A DNA stretch of 64,000 nucleotides, taken from the NCBI GenBank assembly GCA_002633005.1, contig NMRA01000023.1:1557097-1621096 (forward strand). Reading direction: 5' to 3'. The translations under genes and the position numbers were made by a program. The DNA is from Phoronis australis (lineage: Eukaryota > Phoronida > Phoronidae). The notes under the pieces are model-generated. The model had not been told where the DNA came from and did not search any database. It saw nothing but the letters and a program-made list of their open reading frames with translations. Positions 1 to 12,000 of this stretch are shown here, piece after piece (position 1 is the stretch's first letter; every line of letters begins with the position of its first letter).

Positions 1-425
1 GTCGCATCATCACACATCACGTTGGTACTGTTGAATAATTCATTCAGAGTCAGTGCAACAATTGAGCATATCCAGCAAACAAGTTTTATGCGACAGGACC
101 CTGGCCTTTAAGGTATCGATGTGTGCAATACATTTCGTTGTTTCATGAACAATGTACAGAGGTATGTACTAGACATAATCCTAGCATTTTAGTAGCAGTC
201 TTTGCTAATTTACTTAAATCTGCATTTTCCTTCCATTAAACTGTGACAGTCCAAAATTACAAAACCATAGCTAGGCCAAACCCCCTACAATACCAGTTGC
301 AACTTTTTTCTCACTATAAATATGTCAAAGGGCATAAAGATCATTGACCATTTTATAAATAGCGAGACATCAAACACACAAAAGAGTGCGGGATAGCAAC
401 CATCCCAAGAAGTCTGCTAGCAGAT

Positions 426-580
426 GTAGGCATAGAAACTGTGGGCATAGAAACAGTAGGCCTAGAAACTGTAACAGTAGGCCTAGAAACTGTGGGCATA
501 GAAACTGTAGGCCTAGAAACAGTAGGCCTAGAAACTGTAACAGTAGGCCTAGAAACTGTGGGCATAGAAACTGCAGGCAT
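426..580. repeat. 15-bp minisatellite (GTAGGCCTAGAAACT type)
   Basis: About ten 15-bp units alternating between GTGGGCATAGAAACT and GTAGGCCTAGAAACT, with a 6-bp GTAACA insert at intervals that creates a 66-bp higher-order unit. Lies downstream of the gene. The multiple-of-three period keeps several frames open on both strands, which is not evidence of coding. Confidence 0.95.
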
Positions 581-840
581 TACTTCATTTAAGTATGATT
601 TCAAGCAGCATGAAGTTCAATTGATCATGGATACATCAAGTAACAGGTACAGTAGGATCTATCCAAAATAAATTGCCAACTTTCAGAGCAGTTGATCATC
701 TAGCTGTGTGCCGTATGTATCACACAAATTTATGCTCAGGGATGGACATTGTTTTTCACCATTGGTAAAAAGATCAACCATGCCCGTTCTAAATAAATAT
801 TGAAACCAATGCAATCACGCTATGGAGATTACTTCAAAGT

Positions 841-870
841 GAAATGTGATAATCTTAATTATCACATTTC
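841..870. repeat. perfect foldback, 13-bp arms
   Basis: Arms GAAATGTGATAAT and ATTATCACATTTC flank a 4-nt loop CTTA. Position lies 3' of the stop codon and could be in the 3' UTR. Confidence 0.9.
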
Positions 871-1061
871 TTGATTTCACATTTCAGCATTAGGTAGATA
901 GGAAGCACATAATTATATAAACTATACACAAAACTATATTATTTGCAATAGTTCACTTGACAATAATTCAAAACCAACCTTAAAACTCTAACACTATCAG
1001 TTTTCATCAACTAATTTTTAAACTGATCTGACCAACAGCGAAGTTCACCTGAACATAAACA

Positions 1062-1067
1062 TTTAAT
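1062..1067 (-). promoter_or_regulatory. candidate poly(A) signal (ATTAAA)
   Basis: ATTAAA on the minus strand about 64 nt beyond the TAG. It is the common variant of the polyadenylation hexamer, and the nearest one seen to the stop. In AT-rich DNA such hexamers are frequent, so this is only a candidate. Confidence 0.25.
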
Positions 1068-1130
1068 TGGTCAAATGGCTGATTGATTCGTATTTCCTCT
1101 CACAAGTTAAAAGGTCATTACCAAGTGGTG

Positions 1131-3063
1131 CTATAAAAGTTCACTTTCCAGCTCATACCCATACCTTGGTTGATAATGCGTTTTGTAGCGTAGCATGTCT
1201 TGATTTCGCCTATACTGTTGATACTCTTCCCGTAATCTCGCCATGCGCTCTGCATCTTCCGTCGATGTGTCAAACCGCGATGAATTACCGCTGTGGGGTT
1301 CCTGTAGAGATTCTTTTGACCGCCGGCGCCCTCCAGTGGAATGTTGGTTGTACGTGCGCAGGGCATCAAGCAGCTCGGAACCCAGAGGCTCCGAGTCAAA
1401 CTCGTAGTTCTCGTCTCCTGAGATCTCCCGTTTGTGCTTCGAGTCAACGTAAGTTGGCGCATCACTGCTCAAGTCCTCAGTGTTAGTCACAATACCCGAA
1501 CTCTGTGATGTCAGGTGACCAGACGTGCTACGTGATGTGTTACGACTACCACTGCCCACTCCACTACTGTAACTGTCCGGAGAATGTCCATTGTGAGATA
1601 ACTGGTAGTCTAATGGGACATTTCCCCGATAACCACTGGGTACTGTACGGACATTGAGAGGTCTACTGGACAAGCCGTTGCTGCTACTACCCCTACCAGA
1701 ACTACCACTGGTAACACTAACTCTGTTAGCTGGAATGTCTTTGTAAGGCATCACGCCACTACTATACAACGCTGGCTGAACGGATCGATCAGGTTCAGAA
1801 TTCCCAAATGAATCGCCATCACTGAGGCTAGCAGCTTGCAGGGCTTGGTTTCGGATTTGGCGTCTTGATCGCGGCAAGCGCCGGACTTTCTCCACGGCTC
1901 CCTGTAGCTGATCACGAGTATAAGCTAATGGCTTCGTGTTTGTGTCGGAGTTGTCCGATTTCTGAGGAGAAGGAGGTATTCTGGCTATTTTCCTACTTGG
2001 GCTTTCCTCCCTGTAGTTCCCATTCACTTCAGCACCCCCAGGTAGGTTATTCAACTTATCCTGAGAACTTGTTCTAATCGGGGCACTCTCGTGGAATCCC
2101 GAAAACGGGGGAATGGATGACATGTTGATATACGGTGAATTATTCGGATGTAGGTAGTCCTGGTGCCATGAAGGTCTTTCTGAGGATGGTGGATAGACAG
2201 AGCTGATGTCACTGTTGAACGGTACATCTTGAAGCTCGCTCTCTGTAAGGTAAGTTTGCTGTGAGGGTTTCATGGAACTGTGACGTGGAATCTGACCTCT
2301 GTTGTTGGAAGGATAGTTTGGTGTTGACGGTTCAGTACTATAAAAACTATCCATGGGTATGTGGGGATTGGTCGAAGGATGACCATGCCAGTTTGGTAAG
2401 GCTGTGCCATACAGGTTGGCAGGAACATGTCCTTGTGGTAAGGCCATGTGATCCCTTATAGCGGAGAAAGGGGGGTACGGGCTTCGATTATATTCCGATG
2501 GGACACCCGAGTAATGTGTATTAAACTGAGGACTTACATTGTCAGTCTGCAGAGGATATCGCGAGTTGAGTGGAGCATTCGGTGAGGACGGCACAATGCT
2601 GTGAGGGTATTCACCATCGTTATATGGATGGACTTCAGATTCATGACTTGTATCATGCTGCTGTGAATCACTAAAATATGAGGGTGGTGCACTACGGGGC
2701 ACTCTAGGTGGTTTAGGTATGGGGTAATTAACATTATACTCTGGATACAGGAAGACATCATCAGAGCCATTCTCACCATTCACTAACTGTCTCTCATTTG
2801 GACGTGACATTTTTGACCCAGAATGTCCATAATTCACAGACGGCGGCGGCAACTTGTGTTGCTCTTTATTCACACTCCACGACTTCTCCGGTTGCGACTG
2901 AGCAATTCGGTGCTCAAACAAATGGGAATCTGGATCGGGTGCCGCTTTCTTCGGTGAAAGACTGTTGGCTTTGTACCACTGGCGATAACTCTCTTCCACC
3001 AGGAAGATCCTGTTGTGTCTGGTCATACCGAAACCTCCACGATCCGGCTCATCTTCTTTGGAC
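1131..3063 (-). CDS. IGSF9: IGSF9-like exon 14: cytoplasmic tail and stop codon
   Basis: Largest exon, 644 codons including the TAG at 1131-1133, residues about 716-1359. The acceptor is at 3064-3066 (tttcag on the minus strand); the exon opens in phase 2, completing a Met codon followed by SKEDEPD. The tail is low-complexity, rich in Ser, Pro, Asn and Tyr, typical of disordered signalling tails. A PPSY motif (2676-2687, about residues 842-845) is a candidate WW-domain ligand; vertebrate IGSF9 has a similar APPDY stretch. Near the end, SLTSQSSG-like text (GHLTSQSSG), GDENYEFDSE (about 1389-1419), a Leu-rich ELLDAL and LREEYQQYRRNQD line up with the IGSF9 C-terminus. The protein ends ELESELL, which lacks Ser/Thr at -2 and so is not a class I PDZ ligand. 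An upstream in-frame Met with a hydrophobic leader is intron pyrimidine tract, not a start. Confidence 0.93.
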
Positions 3064-6000
3064 CTGAAACACGTGATCGACAAGCTTAAGACAAGAAGGG
3101 CGACTAAAAGAAAACAGACGTGCATCGAGATTTAGCTCTCGCCCCCAAAATAATGAAAAAAAGTACACTAATTGTTACAGGGTCCGAATGTATCACAAGC
3201 TAAGGGGCGAACTGCCCTAGTTTAGTTGCTCATTTTTTCATAGCCTAGTAGGTTCTGACAACAAAGCCCAAAAATGCTCTCAATTATTTGTTTAAAGTTC
3301 GTTTTAAACCTATGAAGTACCTTTATTGGTTTTGCTTCAAGGTTAAAAGCAAAAAGGCACTTCCAAGATTAAAAATAAAGTGATTAAAGCAATAACCATG
3401 TAATTGTGCTTGATCGAAATACTACTGTATGGGGGAACACTTCTGTGTCAGTGCCAGATAGTGTGTTCTTGGATCTGTGACTCAAGACTCAAGATAAAAT
3501 TTTGATCTTATGCTCCCACTACAAAATTGCTATATAAAGGTTTAGCCAAGTACTTATGGGCACGTCACAGTTTAGAAATAATTTATAGAGATTATATCAG
3601 GAGCAGTTATGTGCAGAGACTTTGCACTTTTGCTCACAGAAGTGATATTTTATCATTTTTCAGAAACAGTTGTGTTGAGTCTCTTGAAATGAAACATCCG
3701 ACTCCTACTTTCAGATATGTCAGGAGTATAGGCTTAAAATACAGTTTACAGATATTTTGTCCAACAGTCTGCATCAAGTGCACAATGTCCGGAGGACTGT
3801 AAAGAACAGTCAGCCTCCCACCCAACATAGTGGAGCAAACATAAGCCACTCGACGCCATCCTTTACACATCCGAGCATTGCCCGCTTCTGACAAAATATT
3901 CACGAGTGTACTGCGAGTCTCTCAAGACATGGTGGGCTTTTTTTCAAAAGAAGAAATTATCAAGTACCTCCCCACCTGACCCCCTTGAGTGAAATACTTC
4001 GCAGACAGAGAATTTTTTATCACCTCGTAACATGACATATCAGTTCTTGTGTGCATTGAACTGAATGAACTATTGGAGTTGCATGTTGTATGAACACCAG
4101 GAGTTTGCAAGCCAGTGTCCGTATTTCACCAGTCTGCGATTCCTAGACAAACCTTAACCCAGTACTAGATTTGAATTTCTGTCTCTGATATGTTTGAGTT
4201 GTGTATTAAAACTTGATAAGGCCAAAAACAGCATAATTACTTCTGGTCTCTGCTTTTTGAAAATCAAGTCATTGGACCATTATTTTTTACAGCAAAAATG
4301 ATTCAGGATTTTTTACTCCACTGCCTGGCAAATCATGGCCTTTCAAACCTTGCTCACCCTTGTTTATGTATCCTTGTGCAGCTTTTGGATGAAATTGATA
4401 CGGGACGACTTTTTTAGTTGGGGTAAAGACCAGAACCAATTTTGTTTTTGTGGCTTAATGAGTTAAATCTGTTTTTTTCAAAAAGCATTAAAACAAAGAT
4501 AATAGAATCTATAATCGCATCAAGTGATAAAATTCTTTCTTTAAATTTTGCAGTTTAAATTAAATAAAAACAAAAACTGAACACAACAATTTTTAAATTG
4601 CTATTCAAAAATAAAAATCAAACAAGAGCAGGTCTTGAAATCGACTAAATTAACAGAATCTTGAAACAACACAAGATACGGTAAACTCTCTCCAATTTTG
4701 GACAAAAATAATTGCTAATTAGTTAATTTTTCCTAATTATTGAAGGCTTCTAACATTGTCCTACATGTTCACAATTTCTTGTTTACAATTTCTTTTTTCA
4801 CAATTTCTTCTTCACAATTTCTTGTAACATTGTCTGGAGGTAAGTATGGTATAAAAATTACTGACTACAAAAACCATCTTCCAGCACAAAATCAAAATTT
4901 TTTAATTAGACCACTTCCCATCATGAAATTGGGTCTCAAATTATTCCTTACTCGATGTGATTTCCGGGCTTCGAAAGAGCTGGCAGTTAGTTATTGGTTG
5001 AGACCAGGGTCAAGGGTCAACAAGTTGGCTTGTCAAGGCGACATTTTATATTGTGCCACGCGTGATCTCATGGACTAATGGATTAGCAGCGCTTTGCAAA
5101 CCTAGAAATGACGTGCCATCCAAGGAACAAGTAGAGACCAATTTTACAGTAGCAAAAGGTCAAAATCAAAAGCACACTTCCTCGACAAACCGCAGCGGTT
5201 ATATTATTTGGTAATTAAAGCTTTTATTTAGTTCTTATTGTCTATAGAAAAACAAAAAGACACATTTCATTTGTCCATCATGCCGAGTCCAAAATTGGTG
5301 AGATTTTACTGTACACACAATGAAGAATCGTGTATGCAACCAGAATAACACAACAAAGAGTCGTGTGTGCACCCAGAATAACACAACAAAGAGGCGTGTG
5401 TGCACCCAGAATAACACAATGAAGAGGCGTGTGTGCACCCAGAATAACACAACAAAGAGGCGTGTGTGCACCCAGAATAACACAATGAAGAGGCGTGTGT
5501 GCCTCCAGAATAACACAACAAAGAGTCGTGTGTGCACCCAGAATAACACAATGAAGAGGCGTGTGTGCATCCAGAATAACACAATGAAGAGTCATGTGTG
5601 CACCCAGAATAACCTCATGCCATCACTGAAAGTACGTGACCAAAGCTCAAAGCCACAAGCATCACCGAAACATACGTGGGGACATTTACTCACAACAACT
5701 TCTGACATTCAAACACCAGGAACCAGGGGCTAATCTTTTTTAACTCCAAATCGAACTAGAAATTATTTTTTTTTAAGTTTCTATTCTACTTTTGTGCGAG
5801 ATAAGTGTCCATTATTCTATGCTTTTAGTATATTATACCGTATTTAGATGACCATCTAATCCTAGTTTGCACTTCATGACCCCAGCACTAAAGATAAAAG
5901 TTCGAGTCTGAGCTTTTAGTTATTTTATTTGAAATCTCAAGATTTTACTTGAGTTCGTAGCAATGATGAATCTAGAGGTCATCAAGTTCGAACTTAAACT

Positions 6001-9000
6001 AAAAAGTGTGCATATAAAACATACTGTACTTAGGTCAGACTTATAGACACTTATCTTGAGTTCACACAAAAAGCAAAAGGGAAAATGCCGAAAATAAAGT
6101 CCAGTTTGATTTAGAGTATAGCGATTAGGCCCGGGCCACAGGACACCACCTCCTAAACCATGGCAGGGTGATCAATCATTGTAATAACCCCACAAATTGT
6201 TTCCTTCAGGATGTTGCGTGTCACCAGAGTACTTAAAGCCACTAACAGAATGACTGCTAAAAACCTCGCACATATTTTAAAATGCCACCTGTTGGCCACA
6301 TCACGTGACCAAATATTCTGCTAAGTGGGCTAGAGCGTCTGCACGATTAGCAGAAACGGTGGCGGCAAATATCTTTTCAGACGTATATTAGGTCACATGA
6401 TGTGGCCAACAGGTGGCATGCAGACTAGACTTGTGATCTATATTTAAGATTTACGTGTTCATGTGCTGAAAACCTGATTTTGTCATCAATATGACCAAGT
6501 TTAATTTGACATACTAGATTTAAGTAACCGTAGTTAGTTTAACATGACTATATTAATGGATATTCAAATGAAGGCCAGTTATGACTTTTGAGGCAAGATT
6601 CGCCGCCGTAAATTCAATTGATACAAAAACTGACAATTTTAATTTGGCTTTGGTATCACTCCTTATATGTGGAAACAAGGGGTTTATGTTTTGAAATTAT
6701 GACCACATGGATATTACAGTTCATATTCTACAAGTTCCAGAAACAACCAATGCCCTGAAGACTCATATTCTTATTAACGCTGTAGTAGAACTAGTCTTTC
6801 AAAATTTGAAGGTCAGTGCATCAAGAACTTTTAATTACAACATGAATCATAATGCAAGCGCTTGATGCTGAAACCTTCTTTTGTGCAAATACAATGGAGG
6901 CTTGGGACTAGTGAGGTAAACAGTCACATCGGAATCTAGAGGGCGCCAGTTGTCAGCATAATGTGACTGGTCTTACTTTCCACACACTTATTTGTATATT
7001 AATCAAAAGAACAAGACAAGACTATTGCACAGCAGAGTTCAAATGTGGTTGAGCAAATTAATTTGAGCCTGAGGTTCTCACAGGACTAGAAAACATGTGA
7101 CCTCCACAAAAATTGAGGGAATCGCCATCAGTAGAAAACAACGGAAAGATTGATTTTCTGTGGATTACTTAGATCAAACATCATTTGCCATTGATTAGCC
7201 CACTAAAGCAATGAATTTCACACCTTTCATGATTAAATAGTGCCCTCGCTGCAAAAACATTCAAATTTGAACTCTGATTGTCATACAACAGCTATACATC
7301 TATCATCCAACTATTTAGGTAAGATGGTTATACCATTACATGCAGGGGGGCCATGCAAACATCAGACGAGGATTTCACCTGTATGGTTCAAGTTCCTGAT
7401 AGCATGGGGAGACAGAAAAAGGTTAATAACATGTTAGTAGGTTAATAATATGTTAGTAGAGTGAAACAGTTGTTCTACGGTACTGCCAACCATGAAAGGA
7501 CACTAAGACAATGTTTAGTTTGTAAGTTCTCCAACTAGATACCTACGGAAACAATGCCAGGTAACCCTTGTCAAACATTCTAAGTTTGGAGAATGTTTGA
7601 ATAATCTTATAAAGTCTGCTTGCTTAGCAAAAGCAAGGGTGCGTTCCGTACATGTAAGAATTTTGCCAAAAAGCAAGATGATGCGAAACTGGAATACGCT
7701 TAGGACAATGGCAAAGTACCCATTAATGGCAGCCACAGAGGTTATTGGTCAGCTAATTAAGTTGTAATGCTAACTTATGTGACAGAAGATACTGTTTCTG
7801 TTCTGTAAGCAAATATTTTTTGCCACAAGCGCTTTGTAAGTGTCTCAGGCGTAAGAAACTCGATCAGCCAATGTTTCAATTGAGTTCATGGACAGCTGTG
7901 AGGAACCCCCAGGCCACAACAGGAATATCTGTTTTAGCTGACAAACCTTTCACCACTGGAAGGCATATACTAATCAACATACAAGGGCACGTGACAGACT
8001 TAATTTTGCGTGAAATCAACCTACAGAGTTTAGTATCCTTTTAAGTTTTGGCAGAATACCGGAAGCAATGGAAAACGATAAGAAGCAAACATGTACATTA
8101 CACTAGCATGTTAGTAGTTAAGAACAACTCGCACAATTTTGTCGTTAATCTGCGGCACTATTGCCACTTTCCCATTGATGACGCAACTCCCATTTTGCAG
8201 AATTACGGTCACTGGGAAAGTGCAACTACCGGCATTAAACAGTCATCACCTGACTCTTCTCAAAATAGTTCGATTAAACTGAGGCATTGCTCGCTCCCCT
8301 CAAACACAAAATGTTTACTCTACTCCACTAGAGGCCGCAGCATGCATCACAGGTGTTCAATCGAAAGAGCAAATCAACTATGCCATCTCAGGTTTAATTC
8401 CCATAACTGGTGAAAATTCTGAGAGAAGTTTGTGAGAAAGATAAGGGGAGTTGCAATGGAGTAGCGATAGACCAGAGTTTCACTAATGGGGAAAGTGAGA
8501 TGGGAAAGGTTAGCTTGGAAAATCCAGCCTGTGAACAAAATTCTTGAGCAAAGGGTTTCTTTGGTCATTCTACCAAAGGTGGGGATTCCCCCCCCCCCCC
8601 CCCCCCCCACCNNNNNNNNNNNNNNNNNNNNNNNNNNNNNNNNNNNNNNNNNNNNNNNNNNNNNNNNNNNNNNNNNNNNNNNNNNNNNNNNNNNNNNNNN
8701 NNNNNNNNNNNNNNNNNNNNNNNNNNNNNNNNNNNNNNNNNNNNNNNNNNNNNNNNNNNNNNNNNNNNNNNNNNNNNNNNNNNNNNNNNNNNNNNNNNNN
8801 NNNNNNNNNNNNNNNNNNNNNNNNNNNNNNNNNNNNNNNNNNNNNNNNNNNNNNNNNNNNNNNNNNNNNNNNNNNNNNNNNNNNNNNNNNNNNNNNNNNN
8901 NNNNNNNNNNNNNNNNNNNNNNNNNNNNNNNNNNNNNNNNNNNNNNNNNNNNNNNNNNNNNNNNNNNNNNNNNNNNNNNNNNNNNNNNNNNNNNNNNNNN

Positions 9001-12000
9001 NNNNNNNNNNNNNNNNNNNNNNNNNNNNNNNNNNNNNNNNNNNNNNNNNNNNNNNTAAGTTTGGAGAATGTTTGAATAATCTTATAAAGTCTGCTTGCTT
9101 AGCAAAAGCAAGGGTGCGTTCCGTACATGTAAGAATTTTGCCAAAAAGCAAGATGATGCGAAACTGGAATACGCTTAGGACAATGGCAAAGTACCCATTA
9201 ATGGCAGCCACAGAGGTTATTGGTCAGCTAAGTTGTAATGCTAACTTATGTGACAGAAGATACTGTTTCTGTTCTGTAAGCAAATATTTTTTGCCACAAG
9301 CACTTTGTAAGTGTCTCAGGCGTAAGAAACTCGATCAGCCAATGTTTCAATTGAGTTCATGGACAGCTGTGAGGAACCCCCAGGCCACCACAGGAATATC
9401 TGTTTTAGCTGACAAACCTTTCACCACCGGAAGACATATACTAATCAACATACAAGGGCACGTGACAGACTTAATTTTGCGTGAAATCAACCTACAGAGT
9501 TTAGTATCCTTTTAAGTTTTGGCAGAATACTGGATGCAATGGAAAACGATAAGAAGCAAACATGTACATTACAGAAGCATGTTAATAGTGAAGAACTCGC
9601 ACAATTTTGTCGTTAATCTGCGGCACTATTGCCACTTTCCCATTGATGACGCAACTCCCATTTTGCAGAATTACGGTCAGTGGGAAAGTGCAACTACCGG
9701 CATTAAACAGTCATCACCTGACTCTTCACAAAATAGTTCGATTAAACTGAGGCATTGCTCACTCCTGACAAAATGTTTACTCTACTCCACTAGAGGCCGC
9801 AGCATGCATCACAGATGTTCAATCGAAAGAGCAAATCAACTATGCCATCTCGGGTTTAATTCCCATAACTGGTGAAAATTCTGAGAGAAGTACGTGAGAA
9901 AGATAAGGGGAGTTGCTATGGAGTAGCGATAGACCAGAGTTTCACTAATGGGGAAAGTGAGATGGGAAAGGTTAGCTTGGAAAATCCAGCCAGTGAACAA
10001 AATTCTTGAGCAAGGGTTTCTTTGCATGGTCATTCTACCAAAGGTGGGGATTTCCCACCCACCCCCAATGAAATCATCACAGGCCGGTATTTCACCCTCC
10101 CAGGGAAGTCAGCAATCGTGTTATGTTTTGGCTAGAATTTGCCATCATTTGCTATGAATCATCTGAGGTATCAATTCTGTCAGGTGTCAAGGAAATGCAT
10201 TAGTTTGGATTGTTAATATCCTTCGACATACCTTGCCCATCATGTAGAGAGAAGTTATTCAGGGGAAACAACCACAGTTTTGTCCAGCTATAGTGTGAAG
10301 TTAGCTTTCTTGTAAGTATCAAATGACGAGTTGGTAAGTAATCACAAAGTTGACGAACATTGTCCAATCAAAAAAGGTTGCACTGTAGTCAAGGCGACAT
10401 GGTTTTGTCAACTTACATAATCAGTGGAGCAGGATGTGTTGTGTGATTGGTGTCTATGTACTTGACGTTGTTTACTGCACCTGCAACATAACAACAGATG
10501 TAAACTTAGACATTAAGAAGACCATGTAAACCCTTATAAGCTTAAAAATGAGAAACAGCAAAAATAGCCACTAAACAACCACACTAGTCTGTCAGATATA
10601 GAGTGGTGGTGGTCCCTATTCACCAGTCAGTCGGATGTAGAGTGGTGGTGGTCCCTTTACAATACTATCAATACTGTACAAAAAAAAAATCTTTAATAGC
10701 CTAATATTTGAGTTTCAGGAATATGGGAAATTCAAGTGCGTAACACTCACTGTACTTGACCCGTTTCTGATGGGCCTTCTTCCTGCGTATCCGCACAATG
10801 AACACCACGGCAACGATGAAGACAACAAGAATGGCAATGCACGCTGCTGATATCCCCCAGATGGCAGGCTCAGACAGGCGAATTTCTGCAAGAGACAATG
10901 GACAACACAGTGTGTATTGTTTGAAAGATCACATGTCAAGAAAAAACAGAAACACTCAAATTTTGCTCCTTTTATTCGTTTTTAGAGTACTCGTCCAACC
11001 AATTAGTGTAGACGAGCAGATTCTTTAAATTTTTGGAACAAATTAACGAACCAAAAGTCTCATTAACTTTCAAAAGTTTGGAACAAGCTTGAAAACTAAT
11101 AAAATATGCTAAATTGGCAAGTGCGACATGGTTTAGTTAAGAAACATCTGTGGGAAAAACTGGGTGAGTTGTGGGAAAAACTGGGTGAGTTAAGGGACAC
11201 CAGTGGGAAAAACTAGGTGTGTTACGAGCCATCTCATAGGGAAAACTAGGCGAGTTGAGAGACATCTGTGGGAAAAATTGGGTGAGTTGAGACATTTGTG
11301 GGGAAAACTAACTGGGTGAGTTATAATAGACATCTGTGGGAAAAACTGCCCTCTTCAAATAACAGGGTCCACTATGTGAGTGTTACAACTGAAATTCATC
11401 TGCCCAAGGATGTGTTAATTGCAAAACACCATGGACAGAGAACAAGTTTGCATGACTAACAACACATGGTTAAGGTTCTACAATATAATTACTTTAAAAG
11501 TTCTGTAATATCTAGTACCTGGTATTGCCTTTAAAGTAACAGGTAAAGAGTACATCTCACTGAATGACATTAGACTCATTGAGCGCACCCTAAACTCATA
11601 TGACTTTGCCGACTTGGGCTTAAACTGGAGGAACGTAGCTGGAGTTATTTTTGCCTCCTTCCAGTCCTCATCATCTGGCTTGTACTCAACTCTGTAGCAT
11701 AAGGCAGGGACGGTCAAGTTCTTAGGAGGGTTCCATGATACAAGTACTTCCTCCGACGTGACCCACTTGACAGTGAGGTCAATAGGGGGATTTGGACGTT
11801 CACCTAAAAGATGAAAGCAAATTGAATTATGGTTGCTGAGCAAAGATTCACCAATATTTTTTTGAAATTAATACAGACCTTTGCAGTATGAGAAAATGAT
11901 ATGAAAGCTAGAAATTATCATTAAAATATTCAGTAGACAATTACAATGTTTTATAAGAAAGCGTAGTTTCAGTTTCAGGCACAAATTCATCAATTTTTGT

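Larger units (their letters stand above)
1..1130. other. 3' flank of the IGSF9-like gene
   Basis: Probable 3' UTR nearest the stop codon and then downstream DNA. Contains the 15-bp minisatellite at 426-580 and a perfect foldback at 841-870. No other coding region was recognised; open frames across the minisatellite reflect its 3n period. Confidence 0.6.
3064..10416 (-). other. intron 13 (between tail exons)
   Basis: 7.35 kb GT-AG intron. It holds a 30-bp minisatellite (5315-5613), an inverted-repeat element (6282-6419), a 1-kb block present twice (7581-8590 and 9056-10053) around an N gap, and otherwise AT-rich sequence in which I see no exon. Confidence 0.7.

Noticed and set aside
353-671. 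Repetitive open frames on both strands at 426-580
   Set aside because: Artefact of a 15-bp tandem period.
1118-3067. Other-frame and plus-strand open stretches within the last exon
   Set aside because: Shadows of the tail-coding exon, which has the only recognisable homology.
3064-3125. MHVCFLLVALLVLSLSITCF leader in frame with the last exon
   Set aside because: Again intron 3' end; the segment downstream is a cytoplasmic tail, and the splice from the 64-nt exon fits in phase.
5235-5733. Long repetitive open frames on both strands
   Set aside because: Artefact of the 30-bp tandem period; no start context, no homology.
8588-8611. Poly-C tract as a functional motif
   Set aside because: Adjacent to an assembly gap and shorter and interrupted in the second copy; most likely slippage or sequencing error.
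8486-9515. Frames of 190-323 codons spanning the N gap
   Set aside because: Almost wholly N; no real coding evidence.
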